Virus record (IMG/VR): IMGVR_UViG_3300046753_000575 | Location: 1 to 31,714 of that record | Direction: 5' to 3' (one strand) | From: a virus | DNA: 31,714 bases | Part shown: one piece after another, positions 6,601-16,635 of the stretch | Position numbering within the stretch: position 1 is the first letter of the stretch | Layout of the letters: each line of letters begins with the position of its first letter | Notes under the pieces: generated by a model | Told to the model about the DNA's origin: nothing | What the model saw: the letters and a program-made list of their open reading frames with translations, nothing else | Database searches by the model: none | Translations under genes and position numbers: made by a program

Positions 6601-9600
6601 GGCAGGACAACTCGATTGTTGATCTTTCCAATGCAGACAACGTTCTTTATAAGTTTAACGCTGCTAAGGGTGGTGCTATCGTCCCTAGAGGATGTTCTTT
6701 GATTGGTTATGACCTGAGACGTACTGTTGTTCGTCCTCTATATGTTCCCGATCCTGCTGATACTACACAACCAAGAACATCTATCTTCAATCTAACTGGT
6801 GGTTGTTACTTGTGGCAGTTCACTATTAAAGATGGTGATCTATCCGCACAATCTCCATTGTATGATGCTAGCGCAGGTGTTGGTAAAGTTTACTATCAGA
6901 ATGGCAATACTTCACTTGCAATTCCTGAGTATTCTCACCATAAAATCTGCATCATGGAGTATGCAGACAGATCTGATCTTGACAACTACTACGAAAAAGT
7001 AGGTAAGGCATTCCAGCAGTTCCAACAATCTATTGATGATGGTGGTCTGCAATCCCTGGTACAAGAAAACAGAATTGTTGGTCCTCTATCTGATAGTAGA
7101 ACTATTGAGAGCATCAAAATTGATGACTTTGCTACATTTAGTGGAACACTTAACAATACAGAGACAATTAGCAATGTCACTAATGCTGATGAACTGAAGG
7201 TAGGATTTGAGATCACTACTACTGATGTTAGCGTTACGATTGAACCTAATACTACTGTTGCTAATATTTCTGGTACTACAGTTACTCTAAGCAAACCAGT
7301 TGTCGGCAGTGGCGTTAAGTCAATGAAGGCATCTTTTGGTTATGTTACTGCAACAGTAACAACCAAAATTGATCATGGTTACTTTGAAGGTCAATATGTT
7401 GCTATCATTAACTCTGGACTATCTGACGAAATCAACGGTACTTTCAAAGTTATTGAGATCAACCAGGTTAATCCTAAGATCTTTAAGTATGAAGTCTATG
7501 GTAAGACTGCAGCTTCGCTATCTTTAGTCTCTGGACAGACATATCTGTCAGGTGAAGTCGGCGGAGTTAGCACAAACGCGGTAGTTCTTGCGGAAATTGA
7601 CTCTGTTGAGTCCGCATCTCCTTACGTGTTTAACTGCTCGATCCGCTCCACTTGGGGTCAATGCGGAATGTGGGCGGATGGATCTAAGGCAACTGGATTC
7701 AAGTCAATGGTCGTAGCTCAATATACGGGAGTTAGCCTTCAGAAAGACGATCGTGCTTACATTCGTTACGACAGATTTACTAATACTTGGAACCAAGCAT
7801 CACTTACTGACGCATTTGCTACTGTTCCTTATCACACTAAAGGTGATGCATATTGGAAAGATGACTGGAGAAACTTCCACATTCGCGCATCGGATGACTC
7901 ATTCATTCAGTGCGTCTCGGTCTTCGCTGTTGGTTTCTTCGATCACTTCCTAATGGAAAGTGGTGGCGATATGTCCATCACGAACTCTAACTCTAACTTT
8001 GGTAATACATCACTTCACTCTATTGGTTACAAAGGTTTTGCTTTCAACCAAGATAAAGGTGGTTACGTTACTGACATTATTCCTCCAGCAACTATTAGTG
8101 CTAGTGAAGTAGAAATCAACCAGTGGTATACACTTGACGTTGATGCATCTAACTCTAGAACTAACCATACAAGACTTTATATTGCTGGTGATGACATCAG
8201 TGATCCTGAGAAGAAACCTGCTACATCTATTAATGGATTTAGACTTGGTGCTAGATCTGGTGAGCAACTACTTGTCAACCTTGATCGTTATGCAACAGAA
8301 CCTACTGGTCCTAATGAATTCTCGGCACAACTAGAACCAAGTGGATTTAAAACTTGGACAGTTGGTGTAGAAACACTAACACCTGCTTCTGCTAATATTA
8401 ATAATAGCGCACAAGATGCTGCTAATAGAATTGAAGATAATAAAGAATTTATCCAATCTGAAGCATATCAGTATATTATTGAAAAGAATCCTGGTCTTCT
8501 GACAAAAGCAGGCATTACTATTTCTAAATGTGAAAGAGACATTGGATATTTTGTTGATGCTGTAGTTAATGACTTGCGTCTAACAGGTAATATCAATAGT
8601 ATTCAGGCAGCAGAAGGTTATTATATTGCTGGTACACTTGCATATATCTCTAATGAGTTGAACGAAACAATTGATGCTCTTGAATATGTCAAGACTATCA
8701 TGATCGCAGCAATGCGTAACTTCGACTTTGTTGTTAGAGGTTGTGCGGTATTTGATAATAGTGCAATCGTAAATGTTCCTACTACTCAGGGCATTATGGT
8801 TGGTATGAGTGTAGCAGAATATTCTGCTGGATCCTTTACTGGATCAACTCTCAATCCTGGTGCTGTTCCTACTGCTAATATTCCTCTAGACACTGTAGTC
8901 AAACGTATCATTAGCAGTACCCAAATTGAATTGGGAACTCAAAATTCGGCACTTAATAATGGATTCTCCCAAGCAGCTGCTGGTGATTCTCCTAATGCTA
9001 TTCTGTGGTTCAGTACTGCTTCAGGTACATGGACAAATATAGCACCAACCACCGACACTACTATTACTCCATACAATGAAGTTGATGGTAATGGTGATCC
9101 TCTTCCTGAGTGTGTTGGAATTGCAACTCTAATTGAAGGTTACTTCGAGCAAGTATTCCTGGTACTTAACAATGGTTACACCGATTTGGGTGGTACTGAA
9201 GTTGATGCCCACAATGCTATTATTTCTAATAAGCGATTTATTGCTACTGAAGCAGTAGAGCGTGTTGCAACTGATGCTACTTATTCTGGCACAAAATTGG
9301 GTCAGGGACTGCTAGCATCCACTGGTGAAACTATTGAAGATGCTTGTATTGATGACGTTGAGACTGTTCTAAATGAAATTGCATTCGATATTAAATTCGG
9401 TGGTAACAGTAGAACATGGGATGCAGCAAATCTGTATAAGTCATCTGCATCTGTTATCGGTGAAGAAGCAGAATCTATTGCAGTATTCAATATTGCTAGA
9501 GATCTTGCAATCGCAGCAATGCGCCAAGAGACAATCACTGTTCAAGGAACACATGGTCTGACACAAGTTATTGACTCACAAGTTCCTCCTGACTATGATC

Positions 9601-12600
9601 AGAATGGTGTTCTTGAGAACCCACTATGTGCAGGTATTGCGAACCAGATTACTACATCGATTGCATTAATTACCTCTGGTATTAATAATGGTTCTCTTGG
9701 TAACAAGACAATGCCTATCATTAGTAGCATTACTAAGGTAGAACCAACATTGAATGCTGGTGCATTGGCATCGAGAGCAACATTGTTTAGTCTTGCTACA
9801 GGAACATTCCTTGGCAATCCTAATCCACATAACCTAGAATCTGGTACTGCTGTTAGACTTGTACCTAGAGCAAAAGCAGGTAGAAATCCTGATAAGCGTC
9901 TGATTAGACTGCCCAAAGGATTTGATACAAATACCAAGTACTATGTCATTGCTCCTGGCAGAAATCTTTATCCAGAAAACTTCGCAAACCAAAGCAATGT
10001 TGTTACAGTAACAGAAGCATCTGGTACATCTTTCAGTACTCCTGATGCTACTCGCGCTAGTGCAGCAGGTCTTTATCGTTCTGTTATTGCACAACCTAAG
10101 GAAGATACTAACACAAATGTTAATGCAACTTATACTGCATTAGCATCTGGTACTGGACTTAAGTTTGATATTGTAGTCAATTCTGATGGTAGTATTCAAG
10201 CAATTACAGGTAACGCTGGTGATTCTAAGATTGTAGATCCTGGTTCTAGATATCAGAATGGAGACCTTGTTGTCATCAGTGATGGACAACTAGGTGCTAC
10301 TGGTGCTGCTGATATTGAAATCGAGATCACTGCAGTTTCTGCTGCTGATTATCCTGGTGCATTTGATGGAACGGAAACTAACAAGTTGATGCTTGCTACA
10401 TCTCCTGAGAATGCTGCAGCAGGCATCTACATGTATTCACCAGAAACTGACTCTGTTGATCCTGACGTAGAGATTGAAATTCAGCAATATGTTCTAGACG
10501 GTAAGTACAACCTTCACAGATATAAGTGTTCTGTTGTTGGTGCTTCTGAGATTGAATCTTCAGTTGCACACATCTTTGATGTTCCTGCACCAAACACAAC
10601 TCCACAAGAAGTATTTGTTAGAGTTGCTGCAAACATTCAAGGGTCTACGCTTCCACAACTTAGTGGTACACAAGCAAGTCTTGAAATTCCTACTGATACA
10701 ATTTACTATGTACGTTATGTAAGTAACAAGCGTTTCACCTTGCATGAAAATATTTCAGATGCTGAATCTGGTGACAGAGCACTTACATTCGTAAGTGGAA
10801 CTGGTTTAGATTTCTATGTCTACTCTAACAAGCGTACCTCACCAGTTAAGTTTGATCCTACGTACACTTCATCCATCAACACTACAGGTCTTTGGTATCT
10901 TAATGTTGTTGATGAAAGTAGTACTGCTAGTGTATATAATCGCTATAGCATTCTGTCTAGATTCCATGGTGGTGCAGAACTGTCTACTGACTATCAGTTT
11001 AAGACAGATCCTACACTTGATACCAGATATCTACGTGTTAAAGATCCTAGAGAGAAAGAAAATAGAGTCTACAGACTGCGTTATGTTGTTCCTTCCTATC
11101 TGGAAACAGTTCGTGACCCTCTCAATGGTTTCGTTATTAGAACTAGAACTGATGACAAGCGTCGTCTTGTTCCACAAAGAGTTCTACTCAAGCCAATTCA
11201 GGGTAATTCAATTACAACTGCTAAGTTCTATAACCCAATCGGTGCAACTGAAAGAATCGGTGCTACTAAGGCAGCATTAGCCGCAGGCGATAGCAATAGA
11301 CCACTGGATCCAGCAGTTCTAGATCTGCTTCCTGAGCAACAGAATCTATATGATCCATATGTGGCACCTAAGCAAATTGAATTTGGATCTAAGATTGCAT
11401 CTACAATTCAATCTGCTAAAGAAGTTACTCCTCTCGGACAATCAGATACTTTCCTTGAGGTGACTCTATTTGATCACACGATCATTAATGAGACAGTTAA
11501 GAATGAAATCTTTACGGTTGTTTCTGTTAATAACCTACAAGGTGGATACTTTGCACCTAATGCTACACAAAGCAACGCAGGCAATAAAATTTCTTGGTCT
11601 ACTGTATCGGGAGATAATACTTCTCAAGGTACTGCATATCTTCAGGCAGAAGTTAATGATGTCGATGGATTTGCTGCTGGATATACATTTGTACTTAAGA
11701 ACGTCGTAGGCGATCTATATTACGCACCAAATTCTATTGTTAGATTCACGCAAGGTGCTGCGAGTATGGATCTAATCGCTCAACCTAACTCTTTCGGTGA
11801 TCTTGATGGATTGGATAAAGCAGTAAGAACTAACTATCTCTATAGAGTAGAAGGTTCTAATGTATATACTATTGCTCCTGGTGATACTGTTAGTGATGAC
11901 GAAGGCAATAGTTACTATGTTTCTCAAATTGAAGACCAAGGAGATTTTGAAGATACCTTCTACATCTTTGACATTGATACTCTACAAGAACGTATTCCAC
12001 AACAGCAAGATGGTATTTACTACCTAACATGTGTTCGTGGTAATATTTCACCATTCCCAACAGGTTCTGGTGTTGGTGAGAACTTTAGAAACTTTAAATT
12101 CTCTCAACCTATTTCTCAGTTGTATCCTATCAACTATAAGAATGACCCATTGTGGTTCCAGGTTGATGGTGGAACAGGTGTTAGAGATACTGCTATTGTT
12201 GATGTTCCTCAAACTGTTTCTGCTGCTGACAACTATGTTCATGGACTAGTAACAGTTAATGATGCTAAGTCTAGCAGCACTAGAGAAATGGTCGTTGACA
12301 TGACCCTCAATAGTATGCTTGATCAGTATCAGTATACTAATAGCGTTACTTATACCAATCCTAATACTGGAATCTCCACAATTCTGGACAACAGAATTCA
12401 AGCACAGGAAGGTAACGCAACTTCTGGTTCAGAAGATAGAATGATTCCTATCTCTGGAGACTCACAGTTCCCAACAGAACGTAAACTTTACGTTGAACTT
12501 CGTAGACCATCTATTGCTAGATCTGGTAACCACACATTTGAGTATCTTGGATTCGGTCCAGGTAACTACTCAACTGGTTTCCCACTGCGCCAGGAAGTGG

Positions 12601-15600
12601 TCTTAACTGACAAACAGGACTTCTATGCTCAATCTAAGCGTGAAGACGGTGGTATCGTCTTCTACACGGGTCTGAACAGCAATGGTGACCTGTATATCGG
12701 TAACAAGAAAGTTAATGCTATTACTGGTGAAGAAACATTCCTTGAATCTGCTGCATTAGTTGATTCTGAGGACGAAGATGATGATATCGGTTCACTCGTT
12801 ACAACGTTTGAATCGCCTGTAACATTCAACAATACCATTACTGTTGCAGGTAAGGCAACATTTGCTGGTCCACTTGATATTAGTGTTGATCCTCCAGAAG
12901 GAGCAGCACTTAGAGTTCAGTCAAATGTATCTGGTGGAACAGACGATATCACGCTATTCCGTGGTTCATGGCCTGACCCAACAGATGGTGACGTTGTTAT
13001 TGCTGAGAACAGTGTTCGTGCTGCATTGTATAAACTCAATGCTAGACGCCAGATTAATAGTGTAGAGGGACAGAATTATTCGTTCAGAACGCATTTTGCT
13101 GCTGGCGAACCTTCTAACATTGTACCTTGGCAGAATAGTGACAGATACCTTACTGAACAAGAAGTTATCTATAATGGCACTGCCCCTGTTGAGTTTGGAG
13201 ATATTCTATTAAAAGGCGATACAGTAGGACTAAGTGGATCTCTTGGTTGGATCTACGTTAATGATTACCTAACATTTGAAGGTTCTGTACTTAAAATCGA
13301 GTCTACTGGCACAGAAATTATCAAAGTTACGTTGGCTGCTGGTCAGACAAATTCTGGTAATAAGATTACAGAAGATTCCTTTATCAGAATTCAGAACTTC
13401 GAGAACACCGACATCAATGGTACATGGCCCATCACGTCGTTGCTGGTTGGTGCTCCAGTATTCACACCGTCTGCTTCATTCTTCTATGTTAGAACTGATA
13501 CGGTAATTGATAGTGGTCTATCCTATGATTGGAGTAATCAAGCAACAGGTGCTGACATTCTTCGTTCTACTGCTAACTGGAAAGAAGTTGGTGTATTAGG
13601 TGCTGAATCAATCAGAACTAGAACTGAAGAACGTGGTGATTTTAGAGTTGGTATTAACACCGTCGCTAGAACAGATCATAATGCAGTCAGTAAAGGTAAT
13701 GTTGATGACTTTACAATTCCTAGAGCAAACCTTGATGTTGTAGGTACTGCATTCATCTCTGGTCAGACCCTAGTCACATACGATATTGCAGGCAATGCAA
13801 CTAATCGTTATGACGATAACTCGATGAATTCTGATGTTAGAGAAGCACTCACTGGTGGTGATCTAGCATCCCAAGGATTTATCAAGCAAGATAATGCATT
13901 CCTGGTTGGTGGTGATAGTAACAATCTTACTCAATCAGCAACTTTACGTGTTTCAACTAGTGATGTAGTAACACCCGCCACATCCACATATAAAACAGGT
14001 GGTAGACTTGGTGTTAACACCACGCTTGGATTGCTTCCTGAGCAAGAACTAGATCGCAACTTTGTTGTCTTTGGTGATGCTCGCATCACTGGAAACCTCA
14101 AGATTGAAGATGACATCAGTGTTGATGGTGGAGATATTAACTCTACATCAAACACATTCAGTTTCATTAACAACAACTCAACTATCCTTAACCTAATGGG
14201 TGAGGGTCAGCAAATTAACTTTGCTAACAATACAACACAGGATCAAACGCTTGCTATTGGTAACTCTGCTAACAATCAAGTTGTTAGAATTGGTTCCAAT
14301 GCTGGCACTACATTATTGAGTATCCATAAGAACTCAACTACTGCTTCAGTTGATATTGCTACAGTATCTGCAGATCCTGCAAATAGTTGTGAAGTTTCTA
14401 TTGGTGGTGCTTATGGCAATACTAACTCCAGCACATTGATTGGCACATATCAGACAATCGTTAGTGGTTCACTTGAAATTGGTAATGGTGTTGCTGCTGG
14501 AACTGGTACTTCTAATATCTTCTGTAGAACTAAAAAAGCAATTCTGTTCAGTGATGACAGAACTACACAAGTAGATGCATTTACAAGTGCAAACAGACTA
14601 CTACTTGGTTCACTTGGTGGTACATCTACTATCAGAAACTCACTAGGTGTTGAGGCATCTTTGAGAGTAGAAGGTAACATTAGACTTAACGGTGGTACTA
14701 ACGCTGGTATTATTGAGATTGGTAGAGGTAGATTCAGTACACCTATTGTTGCTCACAGCACTGGAAGTCTTGATCTTCCTAACATTGACTTCTACAAGTA
14801 TCAGTCTACTGGTAGACAGATCGTTACTTCTGGTAACGCACTCTGGGGTGGTACAAATGACCTTGCTGGTGGTGGACAGATTGCTGGTTTCGATAATGTT
14901 CAAACTACTGATCCTAATAGCCTACGTGCTGCTGGTACTTACAGTTCTGTTCAAGCACAAGGTGGTCAAGGTGGTGGTGCCAAGTTTGATGTACTGGTTG
15001 CATTTGATGGTATTGTTACAATTACCATTACTGCTTCTGGTACGGGATACAATAACAACGATCAACTAACACTACCTGATGCTGCTTTAGGTGGTGGTGG
15101 TGCTCCTGATATCACTCTTGATATCAACGGTGTTAATGATCCAGGTAACGTCTATTACCTGCCTATCTCTACACCAGCAGCAACTGACTTCTTTATTGGT
15201 GATCTACTCCTACTTGATCGTGGCAACGCTGCTACACCTGATACAGTAACAGTTACTGGTGGTGGTTCTATTACAGGTCTTCGTGACGAAGCAAAATCTG
15301 AAATTGTTCGTGTTGTTGGTCTAACTAACCTTACAAACCCCAACGATTCTGAAGGTTTCCGACTTGCAGTCGAGAGAGCACAAGAAGGCACTGGTGATTA
15401 TATTTCAGCAAATAATTATGAAGGTTGGACCGATCACCCAGGTGGTCAGTATGGTACTGTAATTGCTAAACTTATTAAGCAGAGTGCAGCATCATTCATT
15501 ACTGGTTCTGATGTTAATCAGGATGATGAACTTGACCAGACTGAATTTGTTGGCATTGGTGCTGGTAGTGCTAATGTAAGAATTGGTGTTGCTGAATTCG

Positions 15601-16631
15601 GTGGTGTACTAACTACTCAAGATTTCTTGAGACTCAGCGGAACTGAATTTGTTTCTGTTGCTGATGTTATTGCTAGCGATGTTCAAAAACTAACCATCAA
15701 TGATGGTGGTATCCCAGGATCTGAAGTAGTTACATTTGAAGTTGATTCTACTACTGGTGATATCATCTCTACTGGTTCACTTGGATTGGGACTTGGATAC
15801 AACAGACTTACTGTTGATGGTAACAGTGGTAACATTGCAACCACAGGTACGCTAGATGTTAACAAATCCATTACTTTAAATGGAGCAACAGTTCCTCTTG
15901 CTGAAGTATTCAATATCAATAACGGTGCAGGACTTACAACCTTCCAGGTTGATTCTGCAACTGGCAACCTATTGATGAATGGTGGCAACATTAACATCTT
16001 TGCTGTTGATGGAATCACCCCACGTCTAACAATGGATGGTGTTGGTGACTTCAAAACATATGGTTCATTCTCTGCTCTTGGTGATGGACTATCTGAATTT
16101 GGAGGTGACGTTAAGATTGCTGGTGATCTAACTGTTAATGGTGGTGATCTCGTTGTTAACAAGAACGGAAGTGAAGTCTTTGCAGTTGATGATGATGGTT
16201 CAGTCAACATTGCTGGTATTAGTAACTACTTCTCACCTACAGGTGCGATGAAGTGGGAGTACTCAGCAGACTCTATCGTTATTGGTGAAGCAAATACTAA
16301 CTACTTCTTGAATATTTCTGGAAATACTATCTTTAAGTTACCTGACTCACCAGAGATGGGTGACATGATTCGCATTATAGATATTGGTGGTACTCTAACA
16401 TATAATCAGACACTAATTGTTCGTGCGTTTGCTTTGACTCCTATTCAAGGAACTACATCTAACACAGGAACTGCACTTGTTAACCTAAATGCAGGTTCAC
16501 ATACTGGTGGTGAACTAGTTGTCCAGACACCTAATGCGTCGTTTGGTTTAGTATACGCAGGAATTTCCACATCAGATGGTAATCCTGGAGCACCTGCATC
16601 TAAAGCAGGTTGGTATTTAATCGAGGTATAA
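3654..16631 (+). CDS. Giant beta-helix tail-fibre-like virion protein, 4325 aa
   Basis: This is a large virion structural or fibre protein of the kind found in cyanomyoviruses. Residues 30-95 begin a right-handed beta-helix (RPFKTIQRAFIEV, then MLMPGNHYIDNRPG). Strands that appear to continue it resume near 985-1110 (GGAIVPRGCSLIGYDLRRT, TGGCYLWQFTIKDGD) and near 1420-1470 (ESGGDMSITNSNSNFGNTSL). Repeat-rich segments at about 98-960 and 1580-2010 look inserted. The C-terminal third has fibre-type modules: ESPVTFNNTITVAGKATFAG near 3053, GNLKIEDDISVDGGDI near 3480, and VNGGDLVVN near 4160. The end (ELVVQTPNASFGLVYAGIS) resembles other cyanophage fibre C-termini. There is no S74 chaperone domain. 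A perfect late promoter precedes it, and it is followed after four bases by a collar-domain gene. It is probably a host-contacting distal tail or baseplate-associated fibre; the exact position in the virion is unknown. Confidence 0.88.
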   Translation: MPLTRLDNLYSSKTGKYLYVSPDDFNATDELDNRGNSPLRPFKTIQRAFIEVSRYSYLPGSNNDRFDQFSIMLMPGNHYIDNRPGLVTENVVEARYFDAANLINANRQEIIDWAVAQVPVEHPDFYYPGDPQTGEWSRYKDAFRLIQKNRGEIIDRAVAEVTVDHPDFFFPGDSQTDTGSRYADAYRMIQKNKSQISQDAFNFMNANNPPSPLPSGYNSSCVRDIKHMMDAVTLDVFQGEGNVHTRNFIKQYFNSEGTDWVGPKKFYTPTNATYNPASGEVVVTFPQSHSLTTGERIYIKEGGLSFTCDMDGNQAVKSYPRRGEDPYAIKGFTITATTADTITFLAGAAGTNKTWTPSSAVYNAATGDLTLSLGQHGLAVGKHVVLEDNSFTYTCDQDGNTVQKTYPRPGVDPYAGKSIEITSVSSATATATAALYTASSGDIELTIANHGFQDGDYILVTDNSLQFTCDLDSNTSVKSYPRPQYDYPSGRWMEVSNTTTNTFTINVGPSSYTGNHTFAGATADGILHQTGDITINVGDGGSASGSVHQFVSATAGAVKFEPNTTHQFDSALEGAIESDTVGLRGEESHALTAFSKAVKYMKLAITNNYVSTSSPGTEYQDFSVTPDPNTSDNTDLTSCSDVQTYIDNLYSVIDSVFSNSDLQLRNGLFDLSNVLPAEVTTTKLGPGELKCKRDVGQFVDYLGLDVHAVGGNVYTRKLLQNYFDASGNNWVTDGLQGEVAQSRTVFSKAIEQMLLAITNQLHAYKDTTITAGFSTFGQGPVIQENLLSGNPAACADVQTLINNLGAIVDQVISDENLSNLPEETQSAIQNAGEAKCKRDAGIIIDALVSDIRSDGNANIITSAKAYFDRFGVPITNGLLGEQNESITVFNAIADHAKLAVSNRLLSKDLTISYGPAYANANTADVPYSGSGNPAVCQDVQASISTLIQIVVDTIQAGNLDSLAAIKVTGVLPSFNYNRALEEWQDNSIVDLSNADNVLYKFNAAKGGAIVPRGCSLIGYDLRRTVVRPLYVPDPADTTQPRTSIFNLTGGCYLWQFTIKDGDLSAQSPLYDASAGVGKVYYQNGNTSLAIPEYSHHKICIMEYADRSDLDNYYEKVGKAFQQFQQSIDDGGLQSLVQENRIVGPLSDSRTIESIKIDDFATFSGTLNNTETISNVTNADELKVGFEITTTDVSVTIEPNTTVANISGTTVTLSKPVVGSGVKSMKASFGYVTATVTTKIDHGYFEGQYVAIINSGLSDEINGTFKVIEINQVNPKIFKYEVYGKTAASLSLVSGQTYLSGEVGGVSTNAVVLAEIDSVESASPYVFNCSIRSTWGQCGMWADGSKATGFKSMVVAQYTGVSLQKDDRAYIRYDRFTNTWNQASLTDAFATVPYHTKGDAYWKDDWRNFHIRASDDSFIQCVSVFAVGFFDHFLMESGGDMSITNSNSNFGNTSLHSIGYKGFAFNQDKGGYVTDIIPPATISASEVEINQWYTLDVDASNSRTNHTRLYIAGDDISDPEKKPATSINGFRLGARSGEQLLVNLDRYATEPTGPNEFSAQLEPSGFKTWTVGVETLTPASANINNSAQDAANRIEDNKEFIQSEAYQYIIEKNPGLLTKAGITISKCERDIGYFVDAVVNDLRLTGNINSIQAAEGYYIAGTLAYISNELNETIDALEYVKTIMIAAMRNFDFVVRGCAVFDNSAIVNVPTTQGIMVGMSVAEYSAGSFTGSTLNPGAVPTANIPLDTVVKRIISSTQIELGTQNSALNNGFSQAAAGDSPNAILWFSTASGTWTNIAPTTDTTITPYNEVDGNGDPLPECVGIATLIEGYFEQVFLVLNNGYTDLGGTEVDAHNAIISNKRFIATEAVERVATDATYSGTKLGQGLLASTGETIEDACIDDVETVLNEIAFDIKFGGNSRTWDAANLYKSSASVIGEEAESIAVFNIARDLAIAAMRQETITVQGTHGLTQVIDSQVPPDYDQNGVLENPLCAGIANQITTSIALITSGINNGSLGNKTMPIISSITKVEPTLNAGALASRATLFSLATGTFLGNPNPHNLESGTAVRLVPRAKAGRNPDKRLIRLPKGFDTNTKYYVIAPGRNLYPENFANQSNVVTVTEASGTSFSTPDATRASAAGLYRSVIAQPKEDTNTNVNATYTALASGTGLKFDIVVNSDGSIQAITGNAGDSKIVDPGSRYQNGDLVVISDGQLGATGAADIEIEITAVSAADYPGAFDGTETNKLMLATSPENAAAGIYMYSPETDSVDPDVEIEIQQYVLDGKYNLHRYKCSVVGASEIESSVAHIFDVPAPNTTPQEVFVRVAANIQGSTLPQLSGTQASLEIPTDTIYYVRYVSNKRFTLHENISDAESGDRALTFVSGTGLDFYVYSNKRTSPVKFDPTYTSSINTTGLWYLNVVDESSTASVYNRYSILSRFHGGAELSTDYQFKTDPTLDTRYLRVKDPREKENRVYRLRYVVPSYLETVRDPLNGFVIRTRTDDKRRLVPQRVLLKPIQGNSITTAKFYNPIGATERIGATKAALAAGDSNRPLDPAVLDLLPEQQNLYDPYVAPKQIEFGSKIASTIQSAKEVTPLGQSDTFLEVTLFDHTIINETVKNEIFTVVSVNNLQGGYFAPNATQSNAGNKISWSTVSGDNTSQGTAYLQAEVNDVDGFAAGYTFVLKNVVGDLYYAPNSIVRFTQGAASMDLIAQPNSFGDLDGLDKAVRTNYLYRVEGSNVYTIAPGDTVSDDEGNSYYVSQIEDQGDFEDTFYIFDIDTLQERIPQQQDGIYYLTCVRGNISPFPTGSGVGENFRNFKFSQPISQLYPINYKNDPLWFQVDGGTGVRDTAIVDVPQTVSAADNYVHGLVTVNDAKSSSTREMVVDMTLNSMLDQYQYTNSVTYTNPNTGISTILDNRIQAQEGNATSGSEDRMIPISGDSQFPTERKLYVELRRPSIARSGNHTFEYLGFGPGNYSTGFPLRQEVVLTDKQDFYAQSKREDGGIVFYTGLNSNGDLYIGNKKVNAITGEETFLESAALVDSEDEDDDIGSLVTTFESPVTFNNTITVAGKATFAGPLDISVDPPEGAALRVQSNVSGGTDDITLFRGSWPDPTDGDVVIAENSVRAALYKLNARRQINSVEGQNYSFRTHFAAGEPSNIVPWQNSDRYLTEQEVIYNGTAPVEFGDILLKGDTVGLSGSLGWIYVNDYLTFEGSVLKIESTGTEIIKVTLAAGQTNSGNKITEDSFIRIQNFENTDINGTWPITSLLVGAPVFTPSASFFYVRTDTVIDSGLSYDWSNQATGADILRSTANWKEVGVLGAESIRTRTEERGDFRVGINTVARTDHNAVSKGNVDDFTIPRANLDVVGTAFISGQTLVTYDIAGNATNRYDDNSMNSDVREALTGGDLASQGFIKQDNAFLVGGDSNNLTQSATLRVSTSDVVTPATSTYKTGGRLGVNTTLGLLPEQELDRNFVVFGDARITGNLKIEDDISVDGGDINSTSNTFSFINNNSTILNLMGEGQQINFANNTTQDQTLAIGNSANNQVVRIGSNAGTTLLSIHKNSTTASVDIATVSADPANSCEVSIGGAYGNTNSSTLIGTYQTIVSGSLEIGNGVAAGTGTSNIFCRTKKAILFSDDRTTQVDAFTSANRLLLGSLGGTSTIRNSLGVEASLRVEGNIRLNGGTNAGIIEIGRGRFSTPIVAHSTGSLDLPNIDFYKYQSTGRQIVTSGNALWGGTNDLAGGGQIAGFDNVQTTDPNSLRAAGTYSSVQAQGGQGGGAKFDVLVAFDGIVTITITASGTGYNNNDQLTLPDAALGGGGAPDITLDINGVNDPGNVYYLPISTPAATDFFIGDLLLLDRGNAATPDTVTVTGGGSITGLRDEAKSEIVRVVGLTNLTNPNDSEGFRLAVERAQEGTGDYISANNYEGWTDHPGGQYGTVIAKLIKQSAASFITGSDVNQDDELDQTEFVGIGAGSANVRIGVAEFGGVLTTQDFLRLSGTEFVSVADVIASDVQKLTINDGGIPGSEVVTFEVDSTTGDIISTGSLGLGLGYNRLTVDGNSGNIATTGTLDVNKSITLNGATVPLAEVFNINNGAGLTTFQVDSATGNLLMNGGNINIFAVDGITPRLTMDGVGDFKTYGSFSALGDGLSEFGGDVKIAGDLTVNGGDLVVNKNGSEVFAVDDDGSVNIAGISNYFSPTGAMKWEYSADSIVIGEANTNYFLNISGNTIFKLPDSPEMGDMIRIIDIGGTLTYNQTLIVRAFALTPIQGTTSNTGTALVNLNAGSHTGGELVVQTPNASFGLVYAGISTSDGNPGAPASKAGWYLIEV
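3945..4260 (+). repeat. Tandem 43-residue (129-base) repeat in giant gene
   Basis: Three copies start at residues 98, 141 and 184 of the giant protein (bases 3945, 4074 and 4203). Copies 1 and 2 are full length, each with a helix of the form N-R-x-E-I-I-D-x-A followed by HPDF, a PGD turn and SRY. Copy 3 is truncated after the helix. Exact in-frame 129-base spacing indicates tandem duplication. Confidence 0.85.
4311..6500 (+). repeat. Cys-anchored helical repeat block 1 in giant gene
   Basis: Two alternating motifs recur. Type B is C-x-R-D followed by a helix with D-A/Y and often GGN or DGN plus a Tyr-ending helix; its cysteines are at residues 221, 691 and 836. Type D is C-x-D-V-Q-x-x-I-x-x-L; its cysteines are at 639, 794 and 936. 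Order is B, D, B, D, B, D. A helix with T-V-F/A-F-S/N followed by A-x-x-N-R/Q-L lies between B and D. The coding is mixed with the TCD repeats. Confidence 0.75.
4467..5199 (+). repeat. Three diverged TCD/SYPR repeats in giant gene
   Basis: Copies begin near residues 272, 360 and 434. Each has Y-N/T-A-x-x-G-D/E, then N/S-H-G/S-L/F, then a Thr-Cys-Asp core (Cys308, Cys395, Cys469), and then K-S/T-YPR. The spacings are 87 and 74 residues. These look like small beta-domains inserted in the beta-helix protein. Confidence 0.8.
8391..9700 (+). repeat. Cys-anchored helical repeat block 2 in giant gene
   Basis: The same module family as block 1, about 650 residues further on. Helix motifs with N-K-x-F-I-x-x-E-A occur near residues 1592 and 1848. 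Type B cysteines are at 1626 (C-E-R-D) and 1898 (C-I-D-D, with KFGGN following). Type D cysteines are at 1820 and 1992. Two complete module pairs are present, supporting repeated duplication or transfer of one domain into different places of the same protein. Confidence 0.72.
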
Positions 16632-16635
16632 TTCT

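Noticed and set aside
10816-11280. Plus-strand frame of 154 codons in another frame of the giant gene
   Set aside because: Leu/Ile/Val-rich shadow of the main frame, with no start signal and no domain.
15683-16210. Minus-strand frame of 175 codons within the giant gene
   Set aside because: It is a mirror of repetitive Gly/Val/Thr-rich coding sequence on the plus strand; composition is Ser/Pro/Leu-rich and no protein pattern is seen.
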